Assembly (NCBI GenBank): GCA_012798335.1
Contig: JAAZNJ010000011.1
Location: 1 to 28,577, forward strand
Direction of reading: 5' to 3'
Origin: Candidatus Woesearchaeota archaeon
Lineage (GTDB): Archaea; Nanobdellota; Nanobdellia; Pacearchaeales; GW2011-AR1
DNA: 28,577 nt
Under the pieces are notes generated by a model, which saw only the letters and a list, made by a program, of their open reading frames with translations, did not search any database and was not told the DNA's origin. Shown here piece after piece: positions 1 through 8,300 of the stretch (its first letter is position 1; each line of letters opens with the position of its first letter). A program made the translations under genes and the position numbers.

Positions 1-70
1 CTGTTGTTGATTTTCCAGCATCAACATGCCCTACAAAAATAACATTCATATTTGGTTTTTCTTTTGCCAT
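1..70 (-). CDS. tuf: Elongation factor 1-alpha (aEF-1A), N-terminal fragment
   Basis: Only the first 23 codons are inside the window; the gene continues beyond position 1. The reverse complement begins [14 protein letters not shown] and then shows the G1 P-loop HVDAGKSTT, which is the archaeal EF-1A form (GHVDAGKST) rather than the EF-2 form. EF-1A is the GTPase that delivers aminoacyl-tRNA to the ribosome. It lies 559 bp downstream of the EF-2 gene on the same strand, as expected for an archaeal str-like cluster. A TATA-like element centred about 25 nt upstream of the ATG suggests its own promoter and a leaderless mRNA. The family call is firm; nothing can be said about the rest of the protein. 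Confidence 0.93.
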   Translation of the reverse strand, partial: MAKEKPNMNVIFVGHVDAGKSTT

Positions 71-90
71 ATTGTAGTTAAAAAATTTGT

Positions 91-100
91 ATTTAAAAAT
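91..100 (-). promoter_or_regulatory. TATA box for the EF-1A gene
   Basis: On the minus strand this reads ATTTTTAAAT, preceded by a purine-rich BRE-like stretch (TCGAAAC). Its centre is about 25 nt from the EF-1A ATG at 70, so transcription would start at or next to the start codon (leaderless). It is called from position and composition only. Confidence 0.5.
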
Positions 101-215
101 GTTTCGATTTTATTTAAGATTTCGTCGTGAAATTTTTTATTCTGTTGCATTCATTAAATAACTTTTAAACATGAAAGAAAAATTAACCCCTTAACAAATA
201 ATTAAAATAATTAAA

Positions 216-246
216 TTATTCATAGATTATTTAATCTATTTAATAA
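216..246. repeat. Strong inverted repeat (dyad) between EF-1A and EF-2
   Basis: Arms ATAGATTA (222-229) and TAATCTAT (232-239) are perfectly complementary around a 2-bp centre. A further 5-bp pairing, TTATT (216-220) with AATAA (242-246), extends them across a small asymmetric bulge. It could be an RNA hairpin, a cruciform or a protein-binding dyad. Its position upstream of the EF-1A promoter would suit a terminator-like element or an operator. Confidence 0.5.
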
Positions 247-447
247 ATCATAAAAAAGTGATTTTTAAAATAAATGTCGTCGTACAAATGCTAAGTGAAG
301 AATTTTTTCTTAATTGTTATTATCTGTCCAGAGAGAAATGAGAGCATAACTAAGTGCAACAGAGCAAAGTTTTTTTGTTATAAGGAGATTTGATATTTTA
401 GTATTCGACAAAGATAAGAATTTTTACAATTATGAAATTAAATGGCG

Positions 448-479
448 TTCAGTTAAAGAAAAAATAAGAGATAACTGAA
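448..479. repeat. Inverted repeat with 16-nt loop
   Basis: TTCAGTTA at 448-455 is an exact reverse complement of TAACTGAA at 472-479, with a purine-rich 16-nt loop between. It lies in the less AT-rich part of the EF-1A/EF-2 gap and could be part of a structured RNA on either strand. Confidence 0.4.
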
Positions 480-629
480 AACAGATCGTAAAAACCTCTT
501 TTTGTTACAATAAAAAATTTTTTGAAAAAGTAGAAAATAGAAGAGAATTAATTAAAAAATAAAATTATAAATAATTTTTTTTAAAACTTAATTTAAAAAT
601 CTTAAAAAATTTCTCTCTTTATTTTTTAT

Positions 630-2819
630 CTATTGATTCTCTGCAAGCCCTTTTCTATCTCTAATCTTTTTAATTACTTCTTGGGTCATAGATGCAGGAA
701 CTTTTTCAAACATTTGATCTGCAAGTGAAGAAACACCTCTACCTTCTGTTGCACTTCTTAAATCATTGCTCCAACCAATCATCTCTGATACAGGTAATTT
801 TGCTTTAACTTGAGTTTCAGCTTCTTCTTGTTTGACTTCTATTAATTGTCCTCTTTTTCCTCCGACTAATCTGGTTATTGCATTCAAAAATTTATCAGGA
901 ATCTCTATTAAATGTATTTGAACAGGTTCTAATAAACATGCATCAGCTTGTTTCATTGCTTCTTCAATAGCTTCTCTAACAGCAGGATAAACTTGAGCAG
1001 GACCTCTATGAATAGCATCTTCGTGAAGTCTTATGTCTACAAGAGAAACTTTCATTTTTATACAAGATTCTCTTGCTAATGGTCCTCTATCCATAACCAT
1101 TTCAAATGCGTCTAAAACCATCTCAATTACTTCTCCAATATGAACTTCTCCTTTTGTTTTATCAAAGAAAACATTTCCTTTGTAAATATCTCTTATACAT
1201 CTTACTGTTTCATTATCCCAATTGAATCTTGAAAATTTATCAGATAATTCTTGACTTTTCTTTTTTACTCTTCCTTCCGGAATCTCTCCATTATTTATTG
1301 CTTCGTAAACATCATCTTCTAATGGTTCAACTTCTATAAAAAAACTGTTATGCTTGTTTGGGCTTCTTCCTTCTATTTCAGGAGAAACTTTGTTAACTGT
1401 TTCTCTATAAACTACTATTGGTGGAGAAGTTTTAACATCTAATCCCTTTTCTGTTTTAATTCTATTTTCAATTATTTCTAAGTGTAATTCTCCCATCCCT
1501 GAAATTAAACTTTCACCTGTCTGCTCATTAATCTCTACTTTAACAGAAGGATCTTCTTTTGCAACCTGTTTTAATATCTCAATTAACTTTGGAAGGTCCA
1601 TCATTTTTTTAACTTCAATAGATTTTGTAACTACAGGTTCAAAAATGTGTTTTAATTCTTCAAAAGGAGTTTCTTGTTCTACTGTTACTGTTTCACCTGC
1701 TTCTCCTGTTACACCTGAAATTGCAATAACATTTCCACAACCAATTTCTTCTATTTGTTCTGGTTTTATTCCATTATAAATAAAAATTTGTTGAACTTTT
1801 TGTTTTTTATTTGCCAAATTTAAATATACTTCCATACCATTTTTGACTGTTCCAGAGAATAATCTTCCTGCTGAAATCTCTTTTCCTGATCTTGGGTCAA
1901 TTACAATTCTTGTTATTACAAAAGCTAATTTTCCATTAGGATCACAAGAAATTAAATTTTTTCCAAGTTCACTTTCTAAATCACCTTTCCAAATTTTTGG
2001 GATTCTATATTTTTGAGCTTCTAATGGATTAGGAAGATGTTTAACTGCCATATCTAATAAAACTTCATATAAAGGAGCATTTTTCCAAACCCAATTTTTT
2101 CTGTCTTCTTCATTCATTTCTACTAAAGTAAAAATATCTTTGAAAGTAATTGATTTCTTTTTCATAAAGGGGACAGATAAAGCCCAATTTTCTTTAGCAC
2201 TTCCAAAAGCAACACTTCCATCATTAATATTCACAAGCCATTCTTCTTTAAATTCTGGTTCAGCAATTTTTACAATTAAATCATTAAATTCTCTTATTAT
2301 CTTTACAAATCTTTCTTGCATACTTTCAGGAGTTAATTTCATTTCTTTTATCAATCTATCAACTTTGTTAATGAACAAAACAGGTTTTACTCTCTCCCTT
2401 AATGCTTGTTTAATAACTGTTTCTGTTTGGGGCATTATTCCTTCAACAGCACAAACAAGGACAATTGTTCCGTCAATTGCTCTCATAGCTCTTGTAACAT
2501 TTCCTGAAAAATCAACATGCCCTGGAGTATCAATTAAATTGATTAAATATTCTTCTCCTTGATATTCATGAACCATTGAAACATTCGCAGCATCTACCGT
2601 CATTAATCTTTCTTGCTCATCAGAATGTTGCCAAGTTGCCATTCCACCTTCTAAATCACCTGCATTTTTTGCAGCCATATAGCCAGAAGCAGCTAACAAA
2701 TTGTCAGTTAAAGCTGTCTTTCCATGATGAATATGTGCACTTGTTGCAATATTCCTAATATTTTTTTGACTTTTTGAAATTCTTTGTATTTTTTGAAATT
2801 GTGTTTCTTTTTCTGCCAT
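630..2819 (-). CDS. fusA: Translation elongation factor 2 (aEF-2)
   Basis: This ribosomal translocation GTPase is 729 residues, the normal archaeal length. Visible motifs are G1 AHIHHGKT (28-35), G3 DTPGH (97-101) and G4 NKVD (151-154), followed by the beta-barrel domain, domains III-V, and the C-terminal IRxRKGL ending typical of archaeal EF-2. The diphthamide-loop histidine is present at H604 in LHEDAIHRG. Two positions are odd: the G1 Asp of the usual AHIDHGKT is His31, and switch I reads RLMTV instead of RGITI. The start ATG at 2819 gives a sensible N-terminus. The gene sits between uS7/HAD upstream and EF-1A downstream. A TATA-like element at 2867-2875 suggests a separate promoter. Confidence 0.97.
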   Translation of the reverse strand: MAEKETQFQKIQRISKSQKNIRNIATSAHIHHGKTALTDNLLAASGYMAAKNAGDLEGGMATWQHSDEQERLMTVDAANVSMVHEYQGEEYLINLIDTPGHVDFSGNVTRAMRAIDGTIVLVCAVEGIMPQTETVIKQALRERVKPVLFINKVDRLIKEMKLTPESMQERFVKIIREFNDLIVKIAEPEFKEEWLVNINDGSVAFGSAKENWALSVPFMKKKSITFKDIFTLVEMNEEDRKNWVWKNAPLYEVLLDMAVKHLPNPLEAQKYRIPKIWKGDLESELGKNLISCDPNGKLAFVITRIVIDPRSGKEISAGRLFSGTVKNGMEVYLNLANKKQKVQQIFIYNGIKPEQIEEIGCGNVIAISGVTGEAGETVTVEQETPFEELKHIFEPVVTKSIEVKKMMDLPKLIEILKQVAKEDPSVKVEINEQTGESLISGMGELHLEIIENRIKTEKGLDVKTSPPIVVYRETVNKVSPEIEGRSPNKHNSFFIEVEPLEDDVYEAINNGEIPEGRVKKKSQELSDKFSRFNWDNETVRCIRDIYKGNVFFDKTKGEVHIGEVIEMVLDAFEMVMDRGPLARESCIKMKVSLVDIRLHEDAIHRGPAQVYPAVREAIEEAMKQADACLLEPVQIHLIEIPDKFLNAITRLVGGKRGQLIEVKQEEAETQVKAKLPVSEMIGWSNDLRSATEGRGVSSLADQMFEKVPASMTQEVIKKIRDRKGLAENQ

Positions 2820-2866
2820 CTTCTAAATCTTAAAATTTTAAGAATATTCATTGAAACAAAAATTGG

Positions 2867-2875
2867 TTTTTAAAT
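2867..2875 (-). promoter_or_regulatory. TATA-like element for EF-2
   Basis: The minus strand reads ATTTAAAAA, about 50 nt upstream of the EF-2 ATG. Transcription would start near 2845, leaving a short leader of about 25 nt. No Shine-Dalgarno site is obvious in that leader. Confidence 0.4.
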
Positions 2876-2990
2876 GTTTTTGTAAATGTTTGTGATTTTT
2901 GAAATTATCTTATAATTAATACTTAAAAATATTTTTTATAATAAATTAAAAAAAAACTTATAAAAGAATTAAGAAAATAATTTTAAAAAA

Positions 2991-3000
2991 ATTTAAATAC
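2991..3000 (+). promoter_or_regulatory. TATA box for the HAD phosphatase gene
   Basis: ATTTAAATAC is centred about 25 nt before the ATG at 3021, the spacing expected for a leaderless archaeal transcript. Confidence 0.5.
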
Positions 3001-3020
3001 CCTTATTTAGTGATAACATA

Positions 3021-3719
3021 ATGATAAACCCAAAGATTGATAAAAAAATTTTAAGTTTTGATTTTGATGGAACAATCGCAAAAACAAAAGAACTATTTTT
3101 AGATTCTATAATAAAATTTAAGCAAAAATATTCTAAAATTCATTTAAATTATGATGAAGAGTATGTCTTTTATAATTCTTTAATTTCTTCAGGAAATCTT
3201 CAAGGATTAATAAAAGAATTAAAAATTCCAGTAATAAAAATTATTCCATTTTATAAAGAATTTAGAAATTATTTTCAATCTAATCTTTTATCTTGTCCAA
3301 TAGAAGAAGGGTTAGATCAGGTTTTAGAAAACTTATCTAAAGAAAAAAATTACACTTTATTTATAATTTCTTCAAATAATAAAGAAGCTATTCAAAATTA
3401 TTTAGAAAAAAAGAAGTTAGATTATTTTGAAAAAATTTACTCAGATAATTTTTCATTTAAAAAATGTACAACTCTAAAAAAAGCTATCAACAACGAGATT
3501 TCACAAAATAATACAATAAAAATGATGTATATAGGAGGAGATGAGATAAGAGACATTCATGCATGTAAAAAATGTGAATCTAATTTCAGTTATTCTTTAC
3601 CAATAACTAGTGTGAGTTGGGGATATCAAGATGAGGAAACATTAAAAAAACATAATCCTGATTTCTTAATTAATTCTCCAAAAGACCTTGAGAGATTATT
3701 GGAGTTTATTGAATTTTAA
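3021..3719 (+). CDS. HAD-superfamily phosphatase, phosphoglycolate phosphatase-like
   Basis: This is a 232-residue haloacid-dehalogenase-type hydrolase. Motif I is DFDGT, with nucleophile D14 and acid/base D16. Motif II is the SSN segment around 117-119, after a hydrophobic strand. A motif III Lys probably lies near 154. Motif IV is GGDEIRD, with acidic residues D173, E174 and D178 (my numbering may be off by one). Residues 20-95 would form the helical cap (C1 type), and the C-terminus resembles the phosphoglycolate phosphatase group. The substrate cannot be read from sequence; a small phosphometabolite is likely. It is the only plus-strand gene inside the RNA polymerase/ribosomal/elongation factor cluster, and is convergent with uS7 and divergent from EF-2, which suggests an insertion. 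Confidence 0.85.
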   Translation: MINPKIDKKILSFDFDGTIAKTKELFLDSIIKFKQKYSKIHLNYDEEYVFYNSLISSGNLQGLIKELKIPVIKIIPFYKEFRNYFQSNLLSCPIEEGLDQVLENLSKEKNYTLFIISSNNKEAIQNYLEKKKLDYFEKIYSDNFSFKKCTTLKKAINNEISQNNTIKMMYIGGDEIRDIHACKKCESNFSYSLPITSVSWGYQDEETLKKHNPDFLINSPKDLERLLEFIEF

Positions 3720-3777
3720 AATAAGGTATAAACAAATTAAAAATCTTCTTAATTAAATCTTTAGATAAATCAGTTAA

Positions 3778-4389
3778 TTATCTAGCAGAATCAGCTTGTT
3801 TTTCAGATTCGTTCTTTTTCTTTAAACAAAAACTTTCTCCATTATTCTCATAAGCTAAAATTATTTCTTCTGCAATTGCTTCTGCAAAAGTTTTTTTCTT
3901 ATTAAAAGCTTTATCTGATGCTCCTTGAACAATCCATCTAATAACAAGATTAACTCTTCTTAATGGAGAAACATCAACTGCTTGAGGATATCTTGCTCCG
4001 CCATATTCTATTACAGTTGTTTCATCTCTTGGGGCAGAATTTTCTAGGGCTTTAACAAAAACTTCAACAGGATTTTTTTGTGTTTTTTTCTCTATCAATT
4101 TAAAAGCTTCTAAAACAATATTTGTATTTTTAGAATACTTTCCTGTAGCATTCCCTTTTATTAATTTATGTTTTTTACCTCTATGGCCAGCAACACCTAC
4201 TCTATTAATCAATCTTTCAACAATATTAACTTTTAATTGTCCAAATTTTTGAACATTTCTGCCATTACTTTTCAAAATTAATCTTGGTTCTAAGTTTATA
4301 GCAGATTTTAAACCAGGTTCGTTAACTTTTATTTCATTTATATCATATAAATCAAATATTTTAAAATTATAATTTTTTCTTTCTGTCAT
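3778..4389 (-). CDS. rps7: Small ribosomal subunit protein uS7
   Basis: This 203-residue protein organises the 30S head by binding 16S rRNA. It shows uS7 family features: a VERLINR/GxxGHRGKKH segment, the long helix NIVLEAFKLIEKKTQKNPVE, the PRDETT beta-hairpin region, and the YPQAVDVSPLRRVNLVIRWI stretch. The length fits archaeal uS7. The ATG at 4389 follows the uS12 stop codon by one base in a TAA-A-ATG junction, so the two are probably co-transcribed and translationally coupled from the promoter upstream of uS12. Downstream, the convergent HAD gene ends the unit. Confidence 0.96.
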   Translation of the reverse strand: MTERKNYNFKIFDLYDINEIKVNEPGLKSAINLEPRLILKSNGRNVQKFGQLKVNIVERLINRVGVAGHRGKKHKLIKGNATGKYSKNTNIVLEAFKLIEKKTQKNPVEVFVKALENSAPRDETTVIEYGGARYPQAVDVSPLRRVNLVIRWIVQGASDKAFNKKKTFAEAIAEEIILAYENNGESFCLKKKNESEKQADSAR

Positions 4390-4390
4390 T

Positions 4391-4813
4391 TTATCTTCTT
4401 CCTTTTTCTATTTTACCTTTAACCAATAAATGAAGAGGTTGATCATTTACTTGAATAACTTGAAATCTAACCCCCGGAATATCTCCTTTACTTCTTCCTT
4501 GTTTTCCGCCAATTCTTTGCACTAAAACTTCATCATGTTCTTCTATAAATTTCTGAGCTAAATTTCCTGGGATAAAGGCAGTTATTGATCTTCCGTTTTT
4601 CTTTAACTGAACCTTACAACATTTCCTCATTGCTGAGTTTGGCTGTTTTGCTTCTTTTTGTACTTTTTGTAAGACTATACCCTTTGCTTGATTTTTTCCT
4701 TCTAAAGGGTCTGATTTTTCATACAGATTTAATTTTCTTGCAATATAATTTTTATCTTTCCATCTATCTTTTCTTCTTTTTTCTCCTATTTTTTTTGCGT
4801 TGTTTAATCCCAT
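4391..4813 (-). CDS. rps12: Small ribosomal subunit protein uS12
   Basis: This 140-residue decoding-centre protein carries the conserved [15 protein letters not shown] segment, with the PNSA loop that contacts the decoding site, followed by [12 protein letters not shown]. The C-terminal [12 protein letters not shown] loop matches the archaeal/eukaryotic type. The N-terminus, rich in Lys/Arg and Trp, is as expected. It is the first gene of a two-gene unit with uS7, driven by a clear BRE/TATA promoter immediately upstream. Confidence 0.96.
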   Translation of the reverse strand: MGLNNAKKIGEKRRKDRWKDKNYIARKLNLYEKSDPLEGKNQAKGIVLQKVQKEAKQPNSAMRKCCKVQLKKNGRSITAFIPGNLAQKFIEEHDEVLVQRIGGKQGRSKGDIPGVRFQVIQVNDQPLHLLVKGKIEKGRR

Positions 4814-4837
4814 CTTAAATATTCATAACCGAGTTGA

Positions 4838-4853
4838 TTTATAAAACTTTCCG
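4838..4853 (-). promoter_or_regulatory. BRE/TATA promoter for uS12-uS7
   Basis: On the minus strand CGGAAAG (4847-4853) precedes TTTTATAAA (4838-4846), a good BRE plus TATA pair. Its centre is 29 nt before the uS12 ATG, so the mRNA has little or no leader. It separates uS12-uS7 from the upstream rpo operon although all lie on one strand. Confidence 0.65.
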
Positions 4854-4859
4854 AATTAC

Positions 4860-5279
4860 TCATAAAATTTTTAATTCTTTATTAAAATATTCTCTTACTG
4901 CTTTTTGAAGTTCAAATAATCTTTTTTTCTCTCTTCCCATTAATGTTGCTTTATTTTGGATATTATTTGAGTTTATTATCACTTCATCTTTTTTTACTTC
5001 TATACTTTTAAATGTCAAAGGTTTTATTATGTCTTCTATAAAAAATTTTATATCTTCATTACCTCGTGGAATTGGAATCACTCTAATTCTTTTATTTAAA
5101 ATTTCACTTATCTTCTTGATATTCCTTCCATTCTCTCCGAGAGATTTTTTTACAAGGCTTTTTGGAACACAAAATATCAAAATTCCATTATAATGAATAC
5201 AAAATCTAGTATTTATCTTAGTTATCTGGCTAAACAGATTAAGATGCCTTATATCTTGCATATCGAGTGTATTATTCAT
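4860..5279 (-). CDS. nusA: Archaeal NusA-like KH-domain protein
   Basis: This 139-residue protein belongs to the short archaeal NusA family, which has KH RNA-binding domains but not the bacterial S1 or acidic repeats. A KH GxxG signature is visible at G48-E-N-G51, followed by helix and strand segments, and then a second KH half ending near EVIINSNNIQNKATLMGREK. Its proposed role is transcription elongation/termination or rRNA transcription, bound to nascent RNA. The gene follows rpo1 by 34 bp, its standard archaeal place (rpoA-[eL30]-nusA-uS12-uS7). Here eL30 is missing. An alternative downstream start at the Met before QDIRH is possible. Confidence 0.88.
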   Translation of the reverse strand: MNNTLDMQDIRHLNLFSQITKINTRFCIHYNGILIFCVPKSLVKKSLGENGRNIKKISEILNKRIRVIPIPRGNEDIKFFIEDIIKPLTFKSIEVKKDEVIINSNNIQNKATLMGREKKRLFELQKAVREYFNKELKIL

Positions 5280-5313
5280 ATGTAATCTTTTCAGAATTAT
5301 TTATTTTATAAAC

Positions 5314-8300
5314 TTATTCATTTATTTCTTTTACAACGTCGGAATCAGCAGTTTTTTTATTTTCTTCTTTTTTTGTCAAAGGACCTATTACTTTTACAAG
5401 TAATCCAGGAAGACCTGTTCCTACTGGCACTGGTTGATTTAACATTATATTTTCAATAACACTTACTAAGTTATCTTTGCTACCCTTTATTGTTGCATTT
5501 ATAAACTGTTTTCCAGGTGTTTCGAATGTTGCTCTTGCAAGTATTGAAGACTTTTGTGAAATAATTCCCATTCTTGTTACTCCTTTTACTAATCCTGTAT
5601 TTGTCATAGCATCTGCAACAAATTTTAAATGCCTTTCATTTATATCTAAACCTTGAGTATTCAAAACTTGATTAATCTCTTCTATTATTAATTCTCTAGC
5701 AGCTTCAATTCCGAAATTTTCAGCCATTTCATAAAAATCATTTGAAACAATCTTTTCAGGATTAACTTCTTTTAATTCTAACATCTTTTTGATGTTTGTT
5801 CCTAAGGTTATAACCACAAAGTCATTTTCTCTTTTGGCTACAAGAACTTGCTGTATCCCTTTTATTCCAGAAATTATTGTTTTCTTTAATTTTTCTTTTA
5901 ATTGATAAATTTCCTTAAATGAACTTTCTGAAGCATTTATAAGAATAGATTCTTCTTTTTCTTTAGCTTTAAATCCTAATTCATTTAATCTCTCTATCAC
6001 TGTTTTTAAGCTAACATGAGTTTGTTTTAAAGAATTTTTATCAATTTTTATTTCAACTGTCTTTGAATTTAAATTCAAGTTTATTTCAGAAGCAATTTCT
6101 TTTAATTTTACTTCTTTAATCTTTTCAGCAAAAACTCTTGCTGAATCTTCATTGTTATATTCCTTGTTTAAATAGATTTCCATCTTTGGAGAAGAAGGTT
6201 TTTTTCTTGCATCAAAAATTTCAATTAAACGAGGTAAACCTTGAGTAATTTGCATTTCATGTACACCTGCAAAGTGGAATACATTTAAAGCCATCTGTGT
6301 TGAAGGTTCTCCAAAAGATTGAGCAGTTATTAATCCAATAGATTCTCCAGGAGAAATCTCTTCCTTTAAGTGTAATTTTGAAATTTCTAAACCATCATCA
6401 CCATACTTAAATTGAATAATATTATTGTTACTATCTCTTACTGTTTGATCATATTCTATTCTTAAATCTTGTAAAGCATTTGCTAATCTCCTATACAAAT
6501 ATCCTGATTTAGGTGTTCTTAATGCTGTATCCATGAGAGAGTCTCTTCCTGTTATTGCTCCAAAGAAAAATTCTTCTGGTCTTAATCCTTTTATAAATGA
6601 ACTTTTGATAAATCCTCTTGCTTTTGGAGATAAATCACCTTTATTAAAAAAAGATAATGTTCTATCCTCATAACCTAAGTCAATTCTTTTACCCCATAAT
6701 GCTTGTTGCCCGACGCAAGAAGCCATCTGTGTGATATTTAAGATATTTCCACCACCACCAGATAAAATCATAGGGCTTACAGGATTTGATTCTGGAAAAT
6801 TTTCTTTTACAATTTCTCCAATCTTAGTTCTAACTTCATTTAAGGTTTGTAATATTCTAATCTCTCTTGATTCTTCATAAGTTTTTCCAGGTATTCTTTC
6901 TAATGTTCCTTGATTATAAGATTCAATAATTTCTTCTGTTTTTCTTTCTGCTTTCTTTATAACTTCTTCTCCTTGTGAGATAACTTCTTTAGATAAATCA
7001 AAATCTTCAATTGAAATGGTTATACCTTGATCTGATAAATATTTGATACCTAAATCAAAAACTTCTCTTATTATCTCAAATGTTTTGTTTAATCCAATTT
7101 TCTTTTCCAAGTGTCTTATCAATTCTCCTTCTTCACTTCCAAATAAAGTTTTATCTATTTTCCCTTTAACAAGTTCCCCATCTTTAATGCTAACTGCATT
7201 ATTTGAAAAGTCTATTTTTGGTAGTAAAGAAGAAAAAACTTCTAAACCTGAAATATTATGTTTTGAAAAAACTTTCTCAATGCCTATTTTGTATAATAAT
7301 TGACTTGCTTCTTTATTTGTTAATTCTTTTTTACTTAAAAGATAATTTCCTGTTATTGCATCACTTATACAACCAACAAGATTTGTTCCATTTTTTGGAG
7401 AAAATAAATTCTTTTTTACATCTAATAAAATTCTTGCTTCTGCTCTTGCCTCTTCTGTTTGAGGGGAATGTATATTCATTTCATCACCGTCAAAATCAGC
7501 ATTATAAGGAGCAGCTGCAGCAGGATGTAATCTAAATGTTCTTCCTGGTAGAACTTTTACAAAATGAGCCATTAAACTTGCTCTATGAAGACTTGGATGT
7601 CTATTAAATAAAACAACATCTCCATCTTGTAAATGTCTTTCTACTTTATATCCAGGAGTTATTTCGTTGATTATTTCTTCTGTTAATTCAGGAGTTATCT
7701 TTTTTCTTTTTCCATCAGGTCTTATAATATAATTTGCACCAGGATAATTTTTTCCATTCTTTATTAATTGTTTAAGTTTTTCAATATTAAAATCAGTAAC
7801 TCCTTCAGCAACTGTTACAACTTTTGCAATCTCATAAGGGATACCAATTTCATTTATACCTATACAAGGATCAGGAGAAATAACTGTTCTAGCAGAATAA
7901 TTTACTCTTTTACCTGCTAAATTTTTTCTTATTCTTCCTTCTTTTCCCTTGATTCTTTCCATTATTGTTTTTAATGGTTGACCACTCCTATGTCTTGCAG
8001 GTGGAATCTTTGCAACATTATTATCAAAGAAAGTTGTAACATGATATTGTAGCAAGTCCCACAAGTCTTCTATAATAACTTCAGGAGCACCTGCATTCAA
8101 ATTTTCCCATAATCTTTGATTTGCTCTTATAATATCTGAAAGTTTATGTGTTAAATCATCCTCACTTCTTTCACCAGATTCTAAAATGATACTCGGTCTT
8201 ATTGTTACAGGAGGTACTAAAAGCATTGTTAAAACAGCCCATTCTGGTCTTGCTGTTGAAGGGTTTACACCAATCTTTTTTAATTCTTCATCACTAATTT

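Larger units (their letters stand above)
71..629. other. 559-bp gene-free region between EF-1A and EF-2, with two perfect dyads
   Basis: No credible ORF is visible on either strand. The first 30 bp hold the EF-1A promoter. A perfect inverted repeat, ATAGATTA-TT-TAATCTAT, lies at 222-239 and is extended by TTATT/AATAA arms at 216-220 and 242-246. A second perfect 8-bp inverted repeat, TTCAGTTA/TAACTGAA, lies at 448-455 and 472-479. The stretch 275-490 is less AT-rich than its flanks, carries CTAAGTG twice (290-296 and 350-356), and has a T-run at 370-376. A TATA-like element at about 262-271 on the plus strand could drive a small RNA. I do not recognise RNase P, SRP or tRNA motifs here, so a small RNA gene is only a possibility. 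Confidence 0.4.

Noticed and set aside
250..480. RNase P RNA, SRP RNA or a box C/D RNA in the EF-2/EF-1A gap
   Set aside because: None of the conserved motifs of these RNAs could be found; only an unspecific small-RNA possibility remains.
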